Shown here one piece after another: positions 55,189 through 63,288 of a DNA stretch of 64,000 nucleotides. Source of the DNA: Hypericibacter sp050729195. Its GTDB lineage: Bacteria > Pseudomonadota > Alphaproteobacteria > Dongiales > Dongiaceae. The stretch spans positions 1 to 64,000 of the forward strand of contig NZ_JBOHKS010000053.1 of NCBI RefSeq assembly GCF_050729195.1, in the 5' to 3' direction. The position numbers and the translations under genes were made by a program. Below the pieces are notes generated by a model, which had not been told where the DNA came from, made no database searches, and saw nothing but the letters and a program-made list of their open reading frames with translations. How positions within the stretch are numbered: the first letter of the stretch is position 1; every line of letters begins with the position of its first letter.

Positions 55189-56997
55189 TCAGACGGCTCC
55201 CTCGGCGCGCAGCGCCGCGGTCGCCCGCTGGTCGACGCGGTAATCGATGCCGTTGGCGGCCAGCTCCAGCTTGACCCGGTAGACGGACTCCGCGACCTGG
55301 GGGCTGATCCATTGCCGGTTCACGTCGCGCGCGACCTGGGCGGGGTCGCGCTTGGCCGGGCTGCCATAGCCGCCGCCCGAGGCGGTGCGGAAGATCATCC
55401 GCTCGCCGGGCCGGCAGGTTTCGATATGGAAGCCCGGAAGCTGCTCCTCTTCGCCATTGGCGCTGCGCTTGCGGTTCTGCGAGGCAGCGCCGTCGCCGCC
55501 GCCGAGAACGCCGCGCGGGCCGTTGATGTCGCCATCGCTGCAATAGGCCACGCTCAGATTGCCCGACAGCGAGCGGTAGACACCCTGCATGGCCGGCGCG
55601 CCATTCCATTGTCCCATGCCGATCGCGTCCTGCGCGACATGGCGCGCCTCGACCAGGATCGGATACATGGCCTCGTCGATCTCGATCGAATCGAGCGCCA
55701 GCACGCCACCGCCATTCGGCGCCTCGTAGGTCAGCCAGCCATCATGGCCGCTGAGCCCCGGGCCGGTCGAAAGGCCGAAGAAGACCATGTTGATATAGGG
55801 TTTGGCCGCGCCCTTGCGGTCGTCGATGCCCGAGACCACGCCCATATTGCAGCCGAATTCCGTGCCGCCTTCGGCCAGCCCATAGGGCGCGCCCATCTTG
55901 GTGAAGGCGCATTGGACGGCATTGATCAGCCGGTCATTGACGCCCATCGTCGCGTTCGAGGTGCCGGCCGGATAGGCGGGCCTTCCCACCACGCAGCCGT
56001 CGCGCAGCAGGACCTTGATGCAACGGGCGCTGCCTTCATTGTGCGGCAGCGTCGGGTCGAGATTGTAGAACACGCCGATGCGCCCGGCGCCGGTGGCGCA
56101 GGCCTCGGACAGGTTGACGCCGCCGGGCACGCAATCCGGATTGTCGCGCAGATCGACCGTCACCGTTCCGGAGTCCGGATCGACCGTCACCTTGGCGGTG
56201 ATCTCGATCCCGTCCTCGGCCACGGTCGGGATCGGGTCATGCCGGACCGTATAAGAGTAGGTGCCCTTCGGCAGCTGACGGATCGCGGCCACGGCCCGCC
56301 GCTGGCCATAGGCGATCCATTCCTCGATGAATTCCTTGATCAGGGGAAGGCTGTAGCGCTCGCCGAGCTCCTTCAGCCGGCGCTCGCCCGTGCGGCAGGC
56401 CCCGACCTGCGCGCAGTAATCGCCATACCAGATATGACTCTCGCGGATGTTTTCCCGGCACCAGCGAATGAGATCCTTCTTGTCGGCGTAGTTCTCCTGG
56501 AACCGCACGGCCGGGATATGGATACCCTCCTCATAGACCGTGCGGAAATAGGCATCCATGGTGGTCGGCAGATGGGCCCCCGTGTCGGCGTGATGCGAGC
56601 GCGCAACCGCCCAGAACATCGGCTCCTCGCCGAGGAACACCGGCACGCACAGAGTCATGTCGGCGTGATGCGTGCCGCCGTAATAGGGGCTGTTCGAGAA
56701 GAAGGCGTCGCCGGGCTTCACGTCGTCGAACAGGCGCGTGATGGGGCGCGTCGTCAGGTCGATCGCCGTCACATGGACGGGCATCGCTTCCTCGACGCAG
56801 ACGAGACGGTGGTCGTAGGTCAGGAGGCTGCAGGAGAAATCGCGGGCGTTGGTGATCGCCGTCGAGCGGCTCGCCTTCTTCACGATGTTCGACATCTCGC
56901 GAACGATGGATTCGAGGCGGCTCGAGAGCACCGCCAGCAGCATCGGATCGAATTGCGGCCCGGCTCGCTCGCCGGCCGCGGCAGTGGCGTTCAGCAT
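55189..56997 (-). CDS. hyuB: Hydantoinase/oxoprolinase subunit B
   Basis: 602 residues from the ATG at 56997, which follows GGAGGAGACGAGG; a TTG at 57021 is unlikely. Seen: FDPMLLAVLSSRLESIVREM, FFSNSPYYGGTHHADMTLC near 94, ARSHHADTGAHLP near 130 and GERMIFRTASGGGYGSP near 533, the latter placing the metal-binding region. It is the first gene of the leftward operon hyuB, hyuA, binding protein, ATPase, permease, permease, transcribed from the region with the 16-bp palindrome. Confidence 0.93.
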   Translation of the reverse strand: MLNATAAAGERAGPQFDPMLLAVLSSRLESIVREMSNIVKKASRSTAITNARDFSCSLLTYDHRLVCVEEAMPVHVTAIDLTTRPITRLFDDVKPGDAFFSNSPYYGGTHHADMTLCVPVFLGEEPMFWAVARSHHADTGAHLPTTMDAYFRTVYEEGIHIPAVRFQENYADKKDLIRWCRENIRESHIWYGDYCAQVGACRTGERRLKELGERYSLPLIKEFIEEWIAYGQRRAVAAIRQLPKGTYSYTVRHDPIPTVAEDGIEITAKVTVDPDSGTVTVDLRDNPDCVPGGVNLSEACATGAGRIGVFYNLDPTLPHNEGSARCIKVLLRDGCVVGRPAYPAGTSNATMGVNDRLINAVQCAFTKMGAPYGLAEGGTEFGCNMGVVSGIDDRKGAAKPYINMVFFGLSTGPGLSGHDGWLTYEAPNGGGVLALDSIEIDEAMYPILVEARHVAQDAIGMGQWNGAPAMQGVYRSLSGNLSVAYCSDGDINGPRGVLGGGDGAASQNRKRSANGEEEQLPGFHIETCRPGERMIFRTASGGGYGSPAKRDPAQVARDVNRQWISPQVAESVYRVKLELAANGIDYRVDQRATAALRAEGAV

Positions 56998-57115
56998 CCT
57001 CGTCTCCTCCGCGCGTTCCAACGGATTCTCGATGCCCGAGGCGGCCCCGCCATGACTGCCGGGTCCGCGAACCGATTGGGAAGTGAGCGCCTCATCCTGT
57101 CGATCGTATTTTTAT

Positions 57116-57131
57116 GGATTTGATCAAATCC
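57116..57131. promoter_or_regulatory. Perfect 16-bp palindromic operator candidate
   Basis: GGATTTGATCAAATCC is a perfect inverted repeat in an AT-rich patch between divergent hyuB (start 57 bases away at 56997 is 118 bp to the left) and a GntR/FCD gene (132 bp to the right). GntR regulators of this subfamily usually bind short dyads near their own promoters, so it is the likely site for the adjacent regulator. Confidence 0.6.
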
Positions 57132-57262
57132 TAATAGCCCTGTAGGGTGCTGTCAATCGAGAGGATGACTTCGTTCGACGCCGATGGATGTTGAACCGGC
57201 GCAACAGCTGGATTGAAATGGCGCCGACAGCGGCGGCGCCTCCGGGCAGCGGGGATGTGTGA

Positions 57263-58063
57263 GTGGCCAAGGTCGGCACCAGGCGGAAAGCGGCATCACG
57301 GGGTATGACGAAGGCCGGGCAGGAATCCAAAGGCATTTCCGCGCTGCGTCGCCATCGCAGCCGGCCTGTCCCCCATGGCACGACCCACGAGGACATCTAT
57401 GCGCGGCTGAAGCAGGCGATCATGGCGGCGAGCTTCGTGCCCGGGGAGCGCCTGGTCGTCGCCAGGCTCGCGAAAATCTTCGGCACGAGCCCGATGCCGA
57501 TCCGCGAGGCGCTGCGGCGGCTGGTCGCCGAGCAGGCCCTGGAGAACAACCCGAACCGGGGCGTGGAAGTCCCCGCCATGACGCCGGGCCGGCTCATGGA
57601 TCTGAAACGCGTCCGCTGCGAGATCGAAGGCAAGGCGGCGGAGTGGGCCGCCTCCGCCATCACCGCGGCCGAGCTGGAGCGGCTGGAGGCGGTTCAAGCC
57701 CGGATGTCGGCCATGGCACAGAAGGGCATCGCCCGCGCCTATCTGGACACGAATCTCGAATTCCATTTCACGATCTACAAGGCCGCGAAATCGCCGCTGC
57801 TGATCCCGATCATCGAAAGCCTGTGGATGCAGGCGGGCCCTTGCCTCAATGCGATGCGGAGCACCTCCACGCTCGGGCTGGGGCTGGACCATCACGAGGA
57901 TATGGTCGCGGCGCTCCGGCGAGGCGATGGCAAGAAGGCGCGCGATGCCCTGCAACGGGACATTTCCGAAGCGGCCGACATCATCCTGCAGTCGCTGGAG
58001 GGAGACGGACAGCCAGAGGGCGGCGCGGCCATGCCGGCTTCAGACAGGCACGAGCGTCCCTGA
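57263..58063 (+). CDS. GntR family transcriptional regulator, FCD subfamily (copy 3)
   Basis: 266 residues from GTG 57263 (ATG 57305 is the alternative start). Winged helix from about residue 42: YARLKQAIMAASFVPGERLV, FGTSPMPIREALRRLVAEQA; FCD domain with RCEIEGKAAEWAA, EFHFTIYKAAKSPLL and LDHHEDMVAALRRGD carrying candidate metal-binding histidines. It is only distantly related to the two GntR copies at 22623 and 28612. It diverges from the hydantoinase/transporter operon and is its likely regulator, responding to a pathway compound. Confidence 0.9.
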   Translation: MAKVGTRRKAASRGMTKAGQESKGISALRRHRSRPVPHGTTHEDIYARLKQAIMAASFVPGERLVVARLAKIFGTSPMPIREALRRLVAEQALENNPNRGVEVPAMTPGRLMDLKRVRCEIEGKAAEWAASAITAAELERLEAVQARMSAMAQKGIARAYLDTNLEFHFTIYKAAKSPLLIPIIESLWMQAGPCLNAMRSTSTLGLGLDHHEDMVAALRRGDGKKARDALQRDISEAADIILQSLEGDGQPEGGAAMPASDRHERP

Positions 58064-58072
58064 CGTCTTCGC

Positions 58073-60850
58073 CTAGGTCGCCGCCGTATGGACGACCACA
58101 CCGCTTTCGATGGCGACGTCGTGCCCGCCGGCATCCTGATAGACGTTGTAGCTCACGGCAGCGCCGCCATAGGCAGCCCCGAGATGCACCCCGGTGGCTG
58201 TCGCGGCAAAGCTGGTGCTCGAGAGATCAACGGAATCGGCGGCGGTGCCGCGAACGACCAGCTCGACCGGGTGACCGGAAACCGATTCGCCGGTGTTGTT
58301 GCCGGTCGCGAGGTCCAGCACGTCGCTGGCATCGAGGGTGATGGCCTGGCTGCCCGCCGGCCGGAGATCCAGCATCTCGATGCTTTGGAAATGTCCCGCA
58401 GGCTGCTGGGTGAAATCGACGGACTGTCCCAGCTCCAGCGCGTCGATGCCGTTGCCGCCGTCATAGACATTGTCGGCATCGCGGAAGACCAGCGTGTCGT
58501 TCCCGTTCTCGCCCAGGAGCGTGTCGGCACCCCCCGTCGAGTCATGACCGCCACCGTCAAGACGGTCATTGCCATCGCCGCCGAAGAGCCGGTCGGTCCC
58601 GCCACCGCCGTTCAAGGTGTCGTCATCGGCACCGCCAAGCAGCGAATCGTTCCCGCCGCCGCCGAGGATCGAATCGTTGCCATTACCGCCGTCGATCGTG
58701 TCGTCGCCATCATTGCCGACGACCTGGCCACCCACGACGTTGAAGACCCAATTGCCGTCCGGATCGGTGCCGGGATTGCTCGTCGTCTCCAGGCCGAGCA
58801 TCTCGCCCTGATTGCCCGATTGCGGGAGCTCGAAGAAATCGGACCCGTCGCCTGAGTTCCAGCCTGCGCGCGCGACGGTGCCGCCCAGCCCGCCGGAGCC
58901 GCCGCTGGCATCGCCGGTGGTCCAGTCGATGTTCTCGTAGCGGAACTCGAAGGCGAAATTGCCGTCGCCCGTGTTCTGGATCACGAGCTGGAACGCATCC
59001 AGCTTGTCGGTATGTGAGCCGAAATAGCCGACATCGTCCCAGGTGATGGTGATCCTGCCGTTCGCGGGATCCAGGTCGTAATAGACCTCGTTGCTCCCGG
59101 TCGATGTTCCGCCCGGTGTGGGGGTCAGATCATGGGCGCCGCGCGTATCCACATCCGCGAAGAAGGGCGCGATCATGGGATTGTTGGTGGCCCCTGTCAG
59201 CGAGAAGGGCGTGAAGGTGCCCAGCGGTGCGGCGAAGGTGATGTTGCCGTTGTTGTTGATGTAGAAGCCGTTATAGGTCGTGCCGAAGAAGTTCATCCCG
59301 GTGGGGAAGACGGTCGAGATATCGATCAATCCCGTCGACCCGTCATCGTTCGGGCTCAGGACCCCTTCGCCGAAACCGGCCGGCCCGCCCAGGCCGTTGA
59401 TGAGCGCGTTGCCGCCCGTTCCGAGTTCAGGCGCCGCGGCGGCCGCCAGGGCATGCGGCGCTTCCTCACCATTGCCGCCGGTGGTGTCGCCGCCGACGAG
59501 GATATCGTTGCCATCGCCGCCGCTGATGCTGTCATTGCCGTCGCCGCCATGCACCGTGTCGTCGCCGTTCCCGCCATCGAGGCGATCGGCGCCCGCCGAG
59601 CCCAGGATCGAATCGTTGCCGTTGTTGCCGGCGAGGGAATCGTCGCCCGGGCCACCGACCAGCGTGTCGTTACCGTCATCGCCCAGGGCCGTGTCGTTGC
59701 CCGATCCGGCGTCGATCGAATCATTGCCGGGCCCGCCATCGATCGAATCCGCGCCGTTACCCGCAACCACCGTATCATTGCCGCCATTGGCGAGGATCGT
59801 GTCGTTGCTGTCCTCGCCGAGGATGAGCTCGTTGTGGGGTCCGCCCACGAGCGTATCGGGGCCGGGCGTGCCGGTGATGGTGTCGCTTTCGGCGCCATGG
59901 AGCGTCTGCTGCTCGGGATTGGACGGGGGCGCCGGCGGCTCGAGATTGGCGAGGATGCTGCCCTCGAGCGGATGCAGCGGCCCGCCCAATCCGGTTTCGT
60001 CGAAGCCGCCGAGGCCCGTCTGGCCCGGCAGCCCCAGGAGCGAGTCGAACAGCTGAGACAGGAAGGCCGCGTTGAGGCCGCCATTGTGGAACAGGCCGCC
60101 GCTACCGCCCGCCGCCGGGACGATCAGATTCTCGAGCTCGGTATGCTTCTCATAGCTCTCATTCTGCAGATCGAGCTCCGGATCGAGCTGCAACAGCGGA
60201 CCGAAGGCCTGCTGGATCTGCTCGAGCGTCAGCTTGAATGCCGTCTGCGGCGGCGTTTGTTGGTCATGCAGGACGGTGGCCTCGAACAATTCGTCGAGCT
60301 CGACCCGGCCCGCCGCGTTGAAGACGACGACATGTCCGACATGCCCCGCGATGTCGCGCAGCAGCGCCAGCAGGAGACCATGCTCGGTCTCGGACAACTG
60401 GCCGGCGACGGAGGTCCCGCGAACGCCGATCGAGCCTGCGGGCGTATTGACCGTCATGCCGTCGCCGGAGCTTCCCGCGATGGATCCGGTGACGAACACG
60501 AAGGCGCCAGCGACCGCGACGGTCAGCCCGCTGTCAGAGCCCGATGGATCGTAGATCAGCTTGCTGATGGTGATTTCGGCATTGCCGCCAAGCACGAAAT
60601 CGGTGCCGTCGACGAAGCGGATCTGAACCCCGCCCTCGGGGTCGGTCCGGATCGTGTCATTGGCATAGATATTGTTGCCGACTGCCAGCGTGGCTTCGCT
60701 GCCATCGGCATGCTTGACATGGATGGCGCCCTCGGCCGTCGCGATCTGGCCGATCGCCTGACCCTGCAACTGCGCCAGTTGGGGTCCCGCGGCAATGCCC
60801 GGGCCTTGCGTCAAAGGATCGGCGGTCCCGCCGAGCGCTCCCTCTGCCAT
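58073..60850 (-). CDS. FecR / RTX / nidogen-like mosaic secreted protein
   Basis: 925 residues. Order of parts: FecR-like domain (about 35-150, with AVGNNIYANDTIRT and NTPAGSIGVRGTSVAG), a linker rich in Pro/Gly, RTX block 1 (about 320-460; GG-x-G-x-D nonapeptides), a nidogen-like NIDO domain (about 480-705; GFYINNNGNITF, then ITITWDDVGYFGSHTDK), RTX block 2 (about 710-800) and a C-terminal region of 125 residues. RTX repeats bind calcium and are usually exported by type I secretion; no such exporter is nearby. There is no classical signal peptide. The start at 60850 has GGGAG upstream. It converges with the GntR gene. Adhesin or extracellular matrix role is inferred. Confidence 0.82.
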   Translation of the reverse strand: MAEGALGGTADPLTQGPGIAAGPQLAQLQGQAIGQIATAEGAIHVKHADGSEATLAVGNNIYANDTIRTDPEGGVQIRFVDGTDFVLGGNAEITISKLIYDPSGSDSGLTVAVAGAFVFVTGSIAGSSGDGMTVNTPAGSIGVRGTSVAGQLSETEHGLLLALLRDIAGHVGHVVVFNAAGRVELDELFEATVLHDQQTPPQTAFKLTLEQIQQAFGPLLQLDPELDLQNESYEKHTELENLIVPAAGGSGGLFHNGGLNAAFLSQLFDSLLGLPGQTGLGGFDETGLGGPLHPLEGSILANLEPPAPPSNPEQQTLHGAESDTITGTPGPDTLVGGPHNELILGEDSNDTILANGGNDTVVAGNGADSIDGGPGNDSIDAGSGNDTALGDDGNDTLVGGPGDDSLAGNNGNDSILGSAGADRLDGGNGDDTVHGGDGNDSISGGDGNDILVGGDTTGGNGEEAPHALAAAAAPELGTGGNALINGLGGPAGFGEGVLSPNDDGSTGLIDISTVFPTGMNFFGTTYNGFYINNNGNITFAAPLGTFTPFSLTGATNNPMIAPFFADVDTRGAHDLTPTPGGTSTGSNEVYYDLDPANGRITITWDDVGYFGSHTDKLDAFQLVIQNTGDGNFAFEFRYENIDWTTGDASGGSGGLGGTVARAGWNSGDGSDFFELPQSGNQGEMLGLETTSNPGTDPDGNWVFNVVGGQVVGNDGDDTIDGGNGNDSILGGGGNDSLLGGADDDTLNGGGGTDRLFGGDGNDRLDGGGHDSTGGADTLLGENGNDTLVFRDADNVYDGGNGIDALELGQSVDFTQQPAGHFQSIEMLDLRPAGSQAITLDASDVLDLATGNNTGESVSGHPVELVVRGTAADSVDLSSTSFAATATGVHLGAAYGGAAVSYNVYQDAGGHDVAIESGVVVHTAAT
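58450..58720 (-). repeat. RTX calcium-binding repeats, block 2
   Basis: Tandem nonapeptide units of the GG-x-G-x-D-x type within the mosaic gene, for example GGNGNDSILGG and GGAGGDDTLNG-like runs. They look like a short tandem DNA repeat but are coding. Confidence 0.8.
59490..59890 (-). repeat. RTX calcium-binding repeats, block 1
   Basis: About 13-14 nonapeptide units of the form GGxGNDxxx (GNDSILGSAGADRLDGG and neighbours) encoded by imperfect tandem DNA, recurring ATCGTGTCGTT/GATCGAATCG elements on the plus strand. Too degenerate for CRISPR; no constant repeats or spacers. Confidence 0.85.
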
Positions 60851-61135
60851 GCGCTGCTCCCACGGACTTCGGTCGGTCCATGATCCGCATTTGCCGATGT
60901 GGCCACGAAATCGGTCACGGCATTTTGAGTGGCGAATCAATGATCGAAATCAGCCTAAGGCCGATGTCGATCCGCCTTTCATATCTATTGTTAAGGTCGT
61001 GCCGAATTCAGAAGGAGAATGAACGGCCCGGATTCCCGGTTCGTGAATTCTCGTTCATTCGCCGCAGCCGTTGGAAGGCCGGACGCCTGCCGGATATCTC
61101 CGGATAGGAAAACAATCTTGCCCGCCCGGGGGCGG

Positions 61136-61831
61136 TCATTTTGCCGGCGCGCGCCGCCTGGTGACCAGCAGCAGGATTCCGACCAGCAGGAACCCGACCA
61201 GGGCCCCGAGCCCGCCCTGCCAGACCTGGAGGAAGTGACAAAGCCGCTGCGGAAAGGTCGGCGCCGGCGGCTTTTCGGCGGCGGGCGGCTTGACGAACTC
61301 GGCCCACAGACCGTTGCCCATGCGCCGTGCCTCGGCTTCCGCCTGGTCGTAGCGCTCGGCCAGCTGCGGATCGGCATTCTTGGCCCTTGCCGCATAGCGA
61401 TCGACGGTACCCACGCCGGCCAGCAGGAGGGCTTCGCTCAGGTCGATGTCGCCCAGCCGACAGACGGCGAATTTATGGAGCTGCAGGTCGCGCGCAGCCA
61501 CCACGCAATGGACCCGGCCGTCGCCGCCGAGCAGGCCGTCGAGCGCGAGGCGCGCCTTGATCCCGCCGGGTGCCGTCATGGCGGGGATCTGGATGCCGAA
61601 CAGGATCAGCCGCTCTTCGCCCAATTGTAATGTGCCGCCATCGAGCACGATGGCCGAGCCCTCGAATTCCTGCGGCGGGGGTGGCGCCAGGGGCGCGGTC
61701 TCGACCGGTGTCGCGGGCATGGCCGGCGGAACGGGCGGATTGTCGGCGCGCGCGGCGAGGCTGGCCATGGTCATAAGCGCCGTGAGCGAAGCGGCGGCGG
61801 CGAAACTCTGCAGGGCGTGGCGGGTTTTCAT
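61136..61831 (-). CDS. Thermonuclease-like (SNase fold) protein with signal peptide and C-terminal membrane anchor, probably inactive
   Basis: 231 residues. Signal peptide of about 29 residues (SLAARA before DNPPVPP), a Pro-rich linker, then an SNase-like core (EGSAIVLDGGTLQLGEERL, then LILFGIQIPAM) and a C-terminal membrane segment LGALVGFLLVGILLLV. Staphylococcal-type nucleases have DGDT and GIDAPE at these places; here they read DGGT and GIQIPA, so calcium-binding and catalytic residues are lost. Cys pairs in VHCVV and VCRLGD may form a disulfide. The start at 61831 is inferred from the signal peptide. Probable envelope protein with a non-nuclease role. Confidence 0.7.
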   Translation of the reverse strand: MKTRHALQSFAAAASLTALMTMASLAARADNPPVPPAMPATPVETAPLAPPPPQEFEGSAIVLDGGTLQLGEERLILFGIQIPAMTAPGGIKARLALDGLLGGDGRVHCVVAARDLQLHKFAVCRLGDIDLSEALLLAGVGTVDRYAARAKNADPQLAERYDQAEAEARRMGNGLWAEFVKPPAAEKPPAPTFPQRLCHFLQVWQGGLGALVGFLLVGILLLVTRRRAPAK

Positions 61832-62472
61832 GCGCCGGCAATCTGACCGCTGCTGTCGGGCAGGGCAAGCGCCGATGGAAGCGTCACAAGGTCGACACGA
61901 ACCGGCTCGCCCAACCAGTGGCTGGCGGTGGCTGTCATCGCTTGTGTGGAAGGCCGGACGAGCCGGGAGGAACCGAGGCCCGGTCGCCCCGCAGGCGCAA
62001 AAAAGCGCGATCCTTGAGCCACCGCCGAAGCCGCCGCCGACAGAGATGGGGGACTCTGCCAGCGGGTTAGGCCAGGAAGAGACGGAGAGAAGCCGCCTTG
62101 CATGGGCCTGCGAGGGGCCGCTCGTTGCGTCGGGATCGACCATAACCGCCAGGCGCTAAACAAAGGATGAAACGCGGCGGCGGCGCGGAAAGTTTTGCCG
62201 ATGAAATCTCGCTTGTCTCGACGCGCGACATCATGCGTTTTGACTACGCAACCGATGTGAGAAATCAATGACAGAACACAAGCGATTGACTCGCCTTGGA
62301 ATCCCTTGTGCTAGACAAGAGCCGCCGCGCGCCTATCATCACGCGCCGACATGACCCGCGGGGCGCAGCAATTTCACGCGGGCGATCACCGGATGGAACT
62401 GCCGATGTCATCGACGACCTCATCTCCGCCCTTTCCCCTCGCCGGATGTCTCGGAATGGCCGAGGTTCGGCG
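61832..62472. other. 641-bp region with no recognised gene; promoter candidate for cysQ
   Basis: The longest gap in the window. Open frames exist on both strands but have atypical composition and no recognisable family, so I call no gene. A rightward promoter candidate, TTGACT (62286-62291), 17-base spacer, TGCTAG (62309-62314), would give cysQ a leader of about 150 bases. Confidence 0.5.
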
Positions 62473-63288
62473 ATGAACGCGCGGGCGGGTGAAACGGCCG
62501 AGCTGCTCGAACGGCTTGCACGCCTCGCCGAGCAGGCCGGCGACGAGATTCTGCGCCATTATCAGGGTCCGATCGCGGTGACGCGAAAGGCCGACGCCTC
62601 GCCGGTCACGGCGGCAGACCAGGCGGCGGAAACGATCATCCTCGAGACGCTGGTGCCGCTCCTGCCGGGTGTCCCGGTGGTTTCCGAGGAAGCGAGCGCG
62701 GCGGGTCATACGCCGACGATCGGCGACGGCACCTCGCCCGACCGGCGCTTCTGGCTGGTCGATCCGCTGGACGGCACCAAGGAGTTCTTGAGCCGCAACG
62801 GGCAATTCACCGTCAATATCGCCCTGATCCAAGGGAGCCGGCCGGTTCTGGGCGTGGTGCATCTGCCGGCCCTGGGGACGACCTATACCGGCAGCGCACC
62901 GGCCATGGGTGGTCCGGGCATCGCCATGATGACCCATCGCGGCGACCGGCCCCGACCCATCGCCTGCCGGCGCCAACCCAAGGAGGGCGCGATCGTGCTC
63001 GCCAGCCGGTCCCATGCCAATGAGGCGGCACTCCAGGCCTTTCTCTCGAACGAGCAGGTGGCGACGCTCGAGAATGCCGGCAGCTCGCTCAAATTCTGCC
63101 GCGTCGCCGAGGGCCTCGCCGACATCTATCCGCGGCTGGGACGGACCATGGAATGGGACACGGCGGCGGGCCAGGCGGTGCTGGCCGCGGCCGGTGGCTC
63201 GGTCCGGACCCTGGACGGCAAGGAGCTCGGCTATGGCAAGCCGGGCCTCGATAACCCGCATTTCGTGGCGCGTGGACGCGACGCGTGA
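62473..63288 (+). CDS. cysQ: 3'(2'),5'-bisphosphate nucleotidase (CysQ family)
   Basis: 271 residues. Inositol-monophosphatase-fold enzyme that dephosphorylates PAP from sulfate assimilation and acyl-carrier-protein turnover. Metal ligands in TAADQAAE (D49), VVSEEAS (E72, E73), LVDPLDGTKEF (D98, D101) and the C-terminal MEWDTAAGQAVL (D219 region). The start at 62473 has GAGG upstream; an earlier in-frame start at 62296 adds 59 unconserved residues. Its stop overlaps the next gene start by GTGA. Confidence 0.9.
   Translation: MNARAGETAELLERLARLAEQAGDEILRHYQGPIAVTRKADASPVTAADQAAETIILETLVPLLPGVPVVSEEASAAGHTPTIGDGTSPDRRFWLVDPLDGTKEFLSRNGQFTVNIALIQGSRPVLGVVHLPALGTTYTGSAPAMGGPGIAMMTHRGDRPRPIACRRQPKEGAIVLASRSHANEAALQAFLSNEQVATLENAGSSLKFCRVAEGLADIYPRLGRTMEWDTAAGQAVLAAAGGSVRTLDGKELGYGKPGLDNPHFVARGRDA

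Noticed and set aside
53550..57123. Rightward open frames of about 570-600 residues opposite hyuA and hyuB
   Set aside because: Antisense shadows rich in Asp, His and Arg, with no recognised domain; the leftward frames match hydantoinase subunits end to end.
59490..59890. Possible CRISPR-like or minisatellite repeat
   Set aside because: The periodicity is that of RTX nonapeptide codons, the units are degenerate, and they lie inside a long coding frame.
61446..62268. Overlapping open frames on both strands in the region before cysQ
   Set aside because: No start signals, no family similarity and unusual composition; the SNase-like gene already accounts for part of the region.
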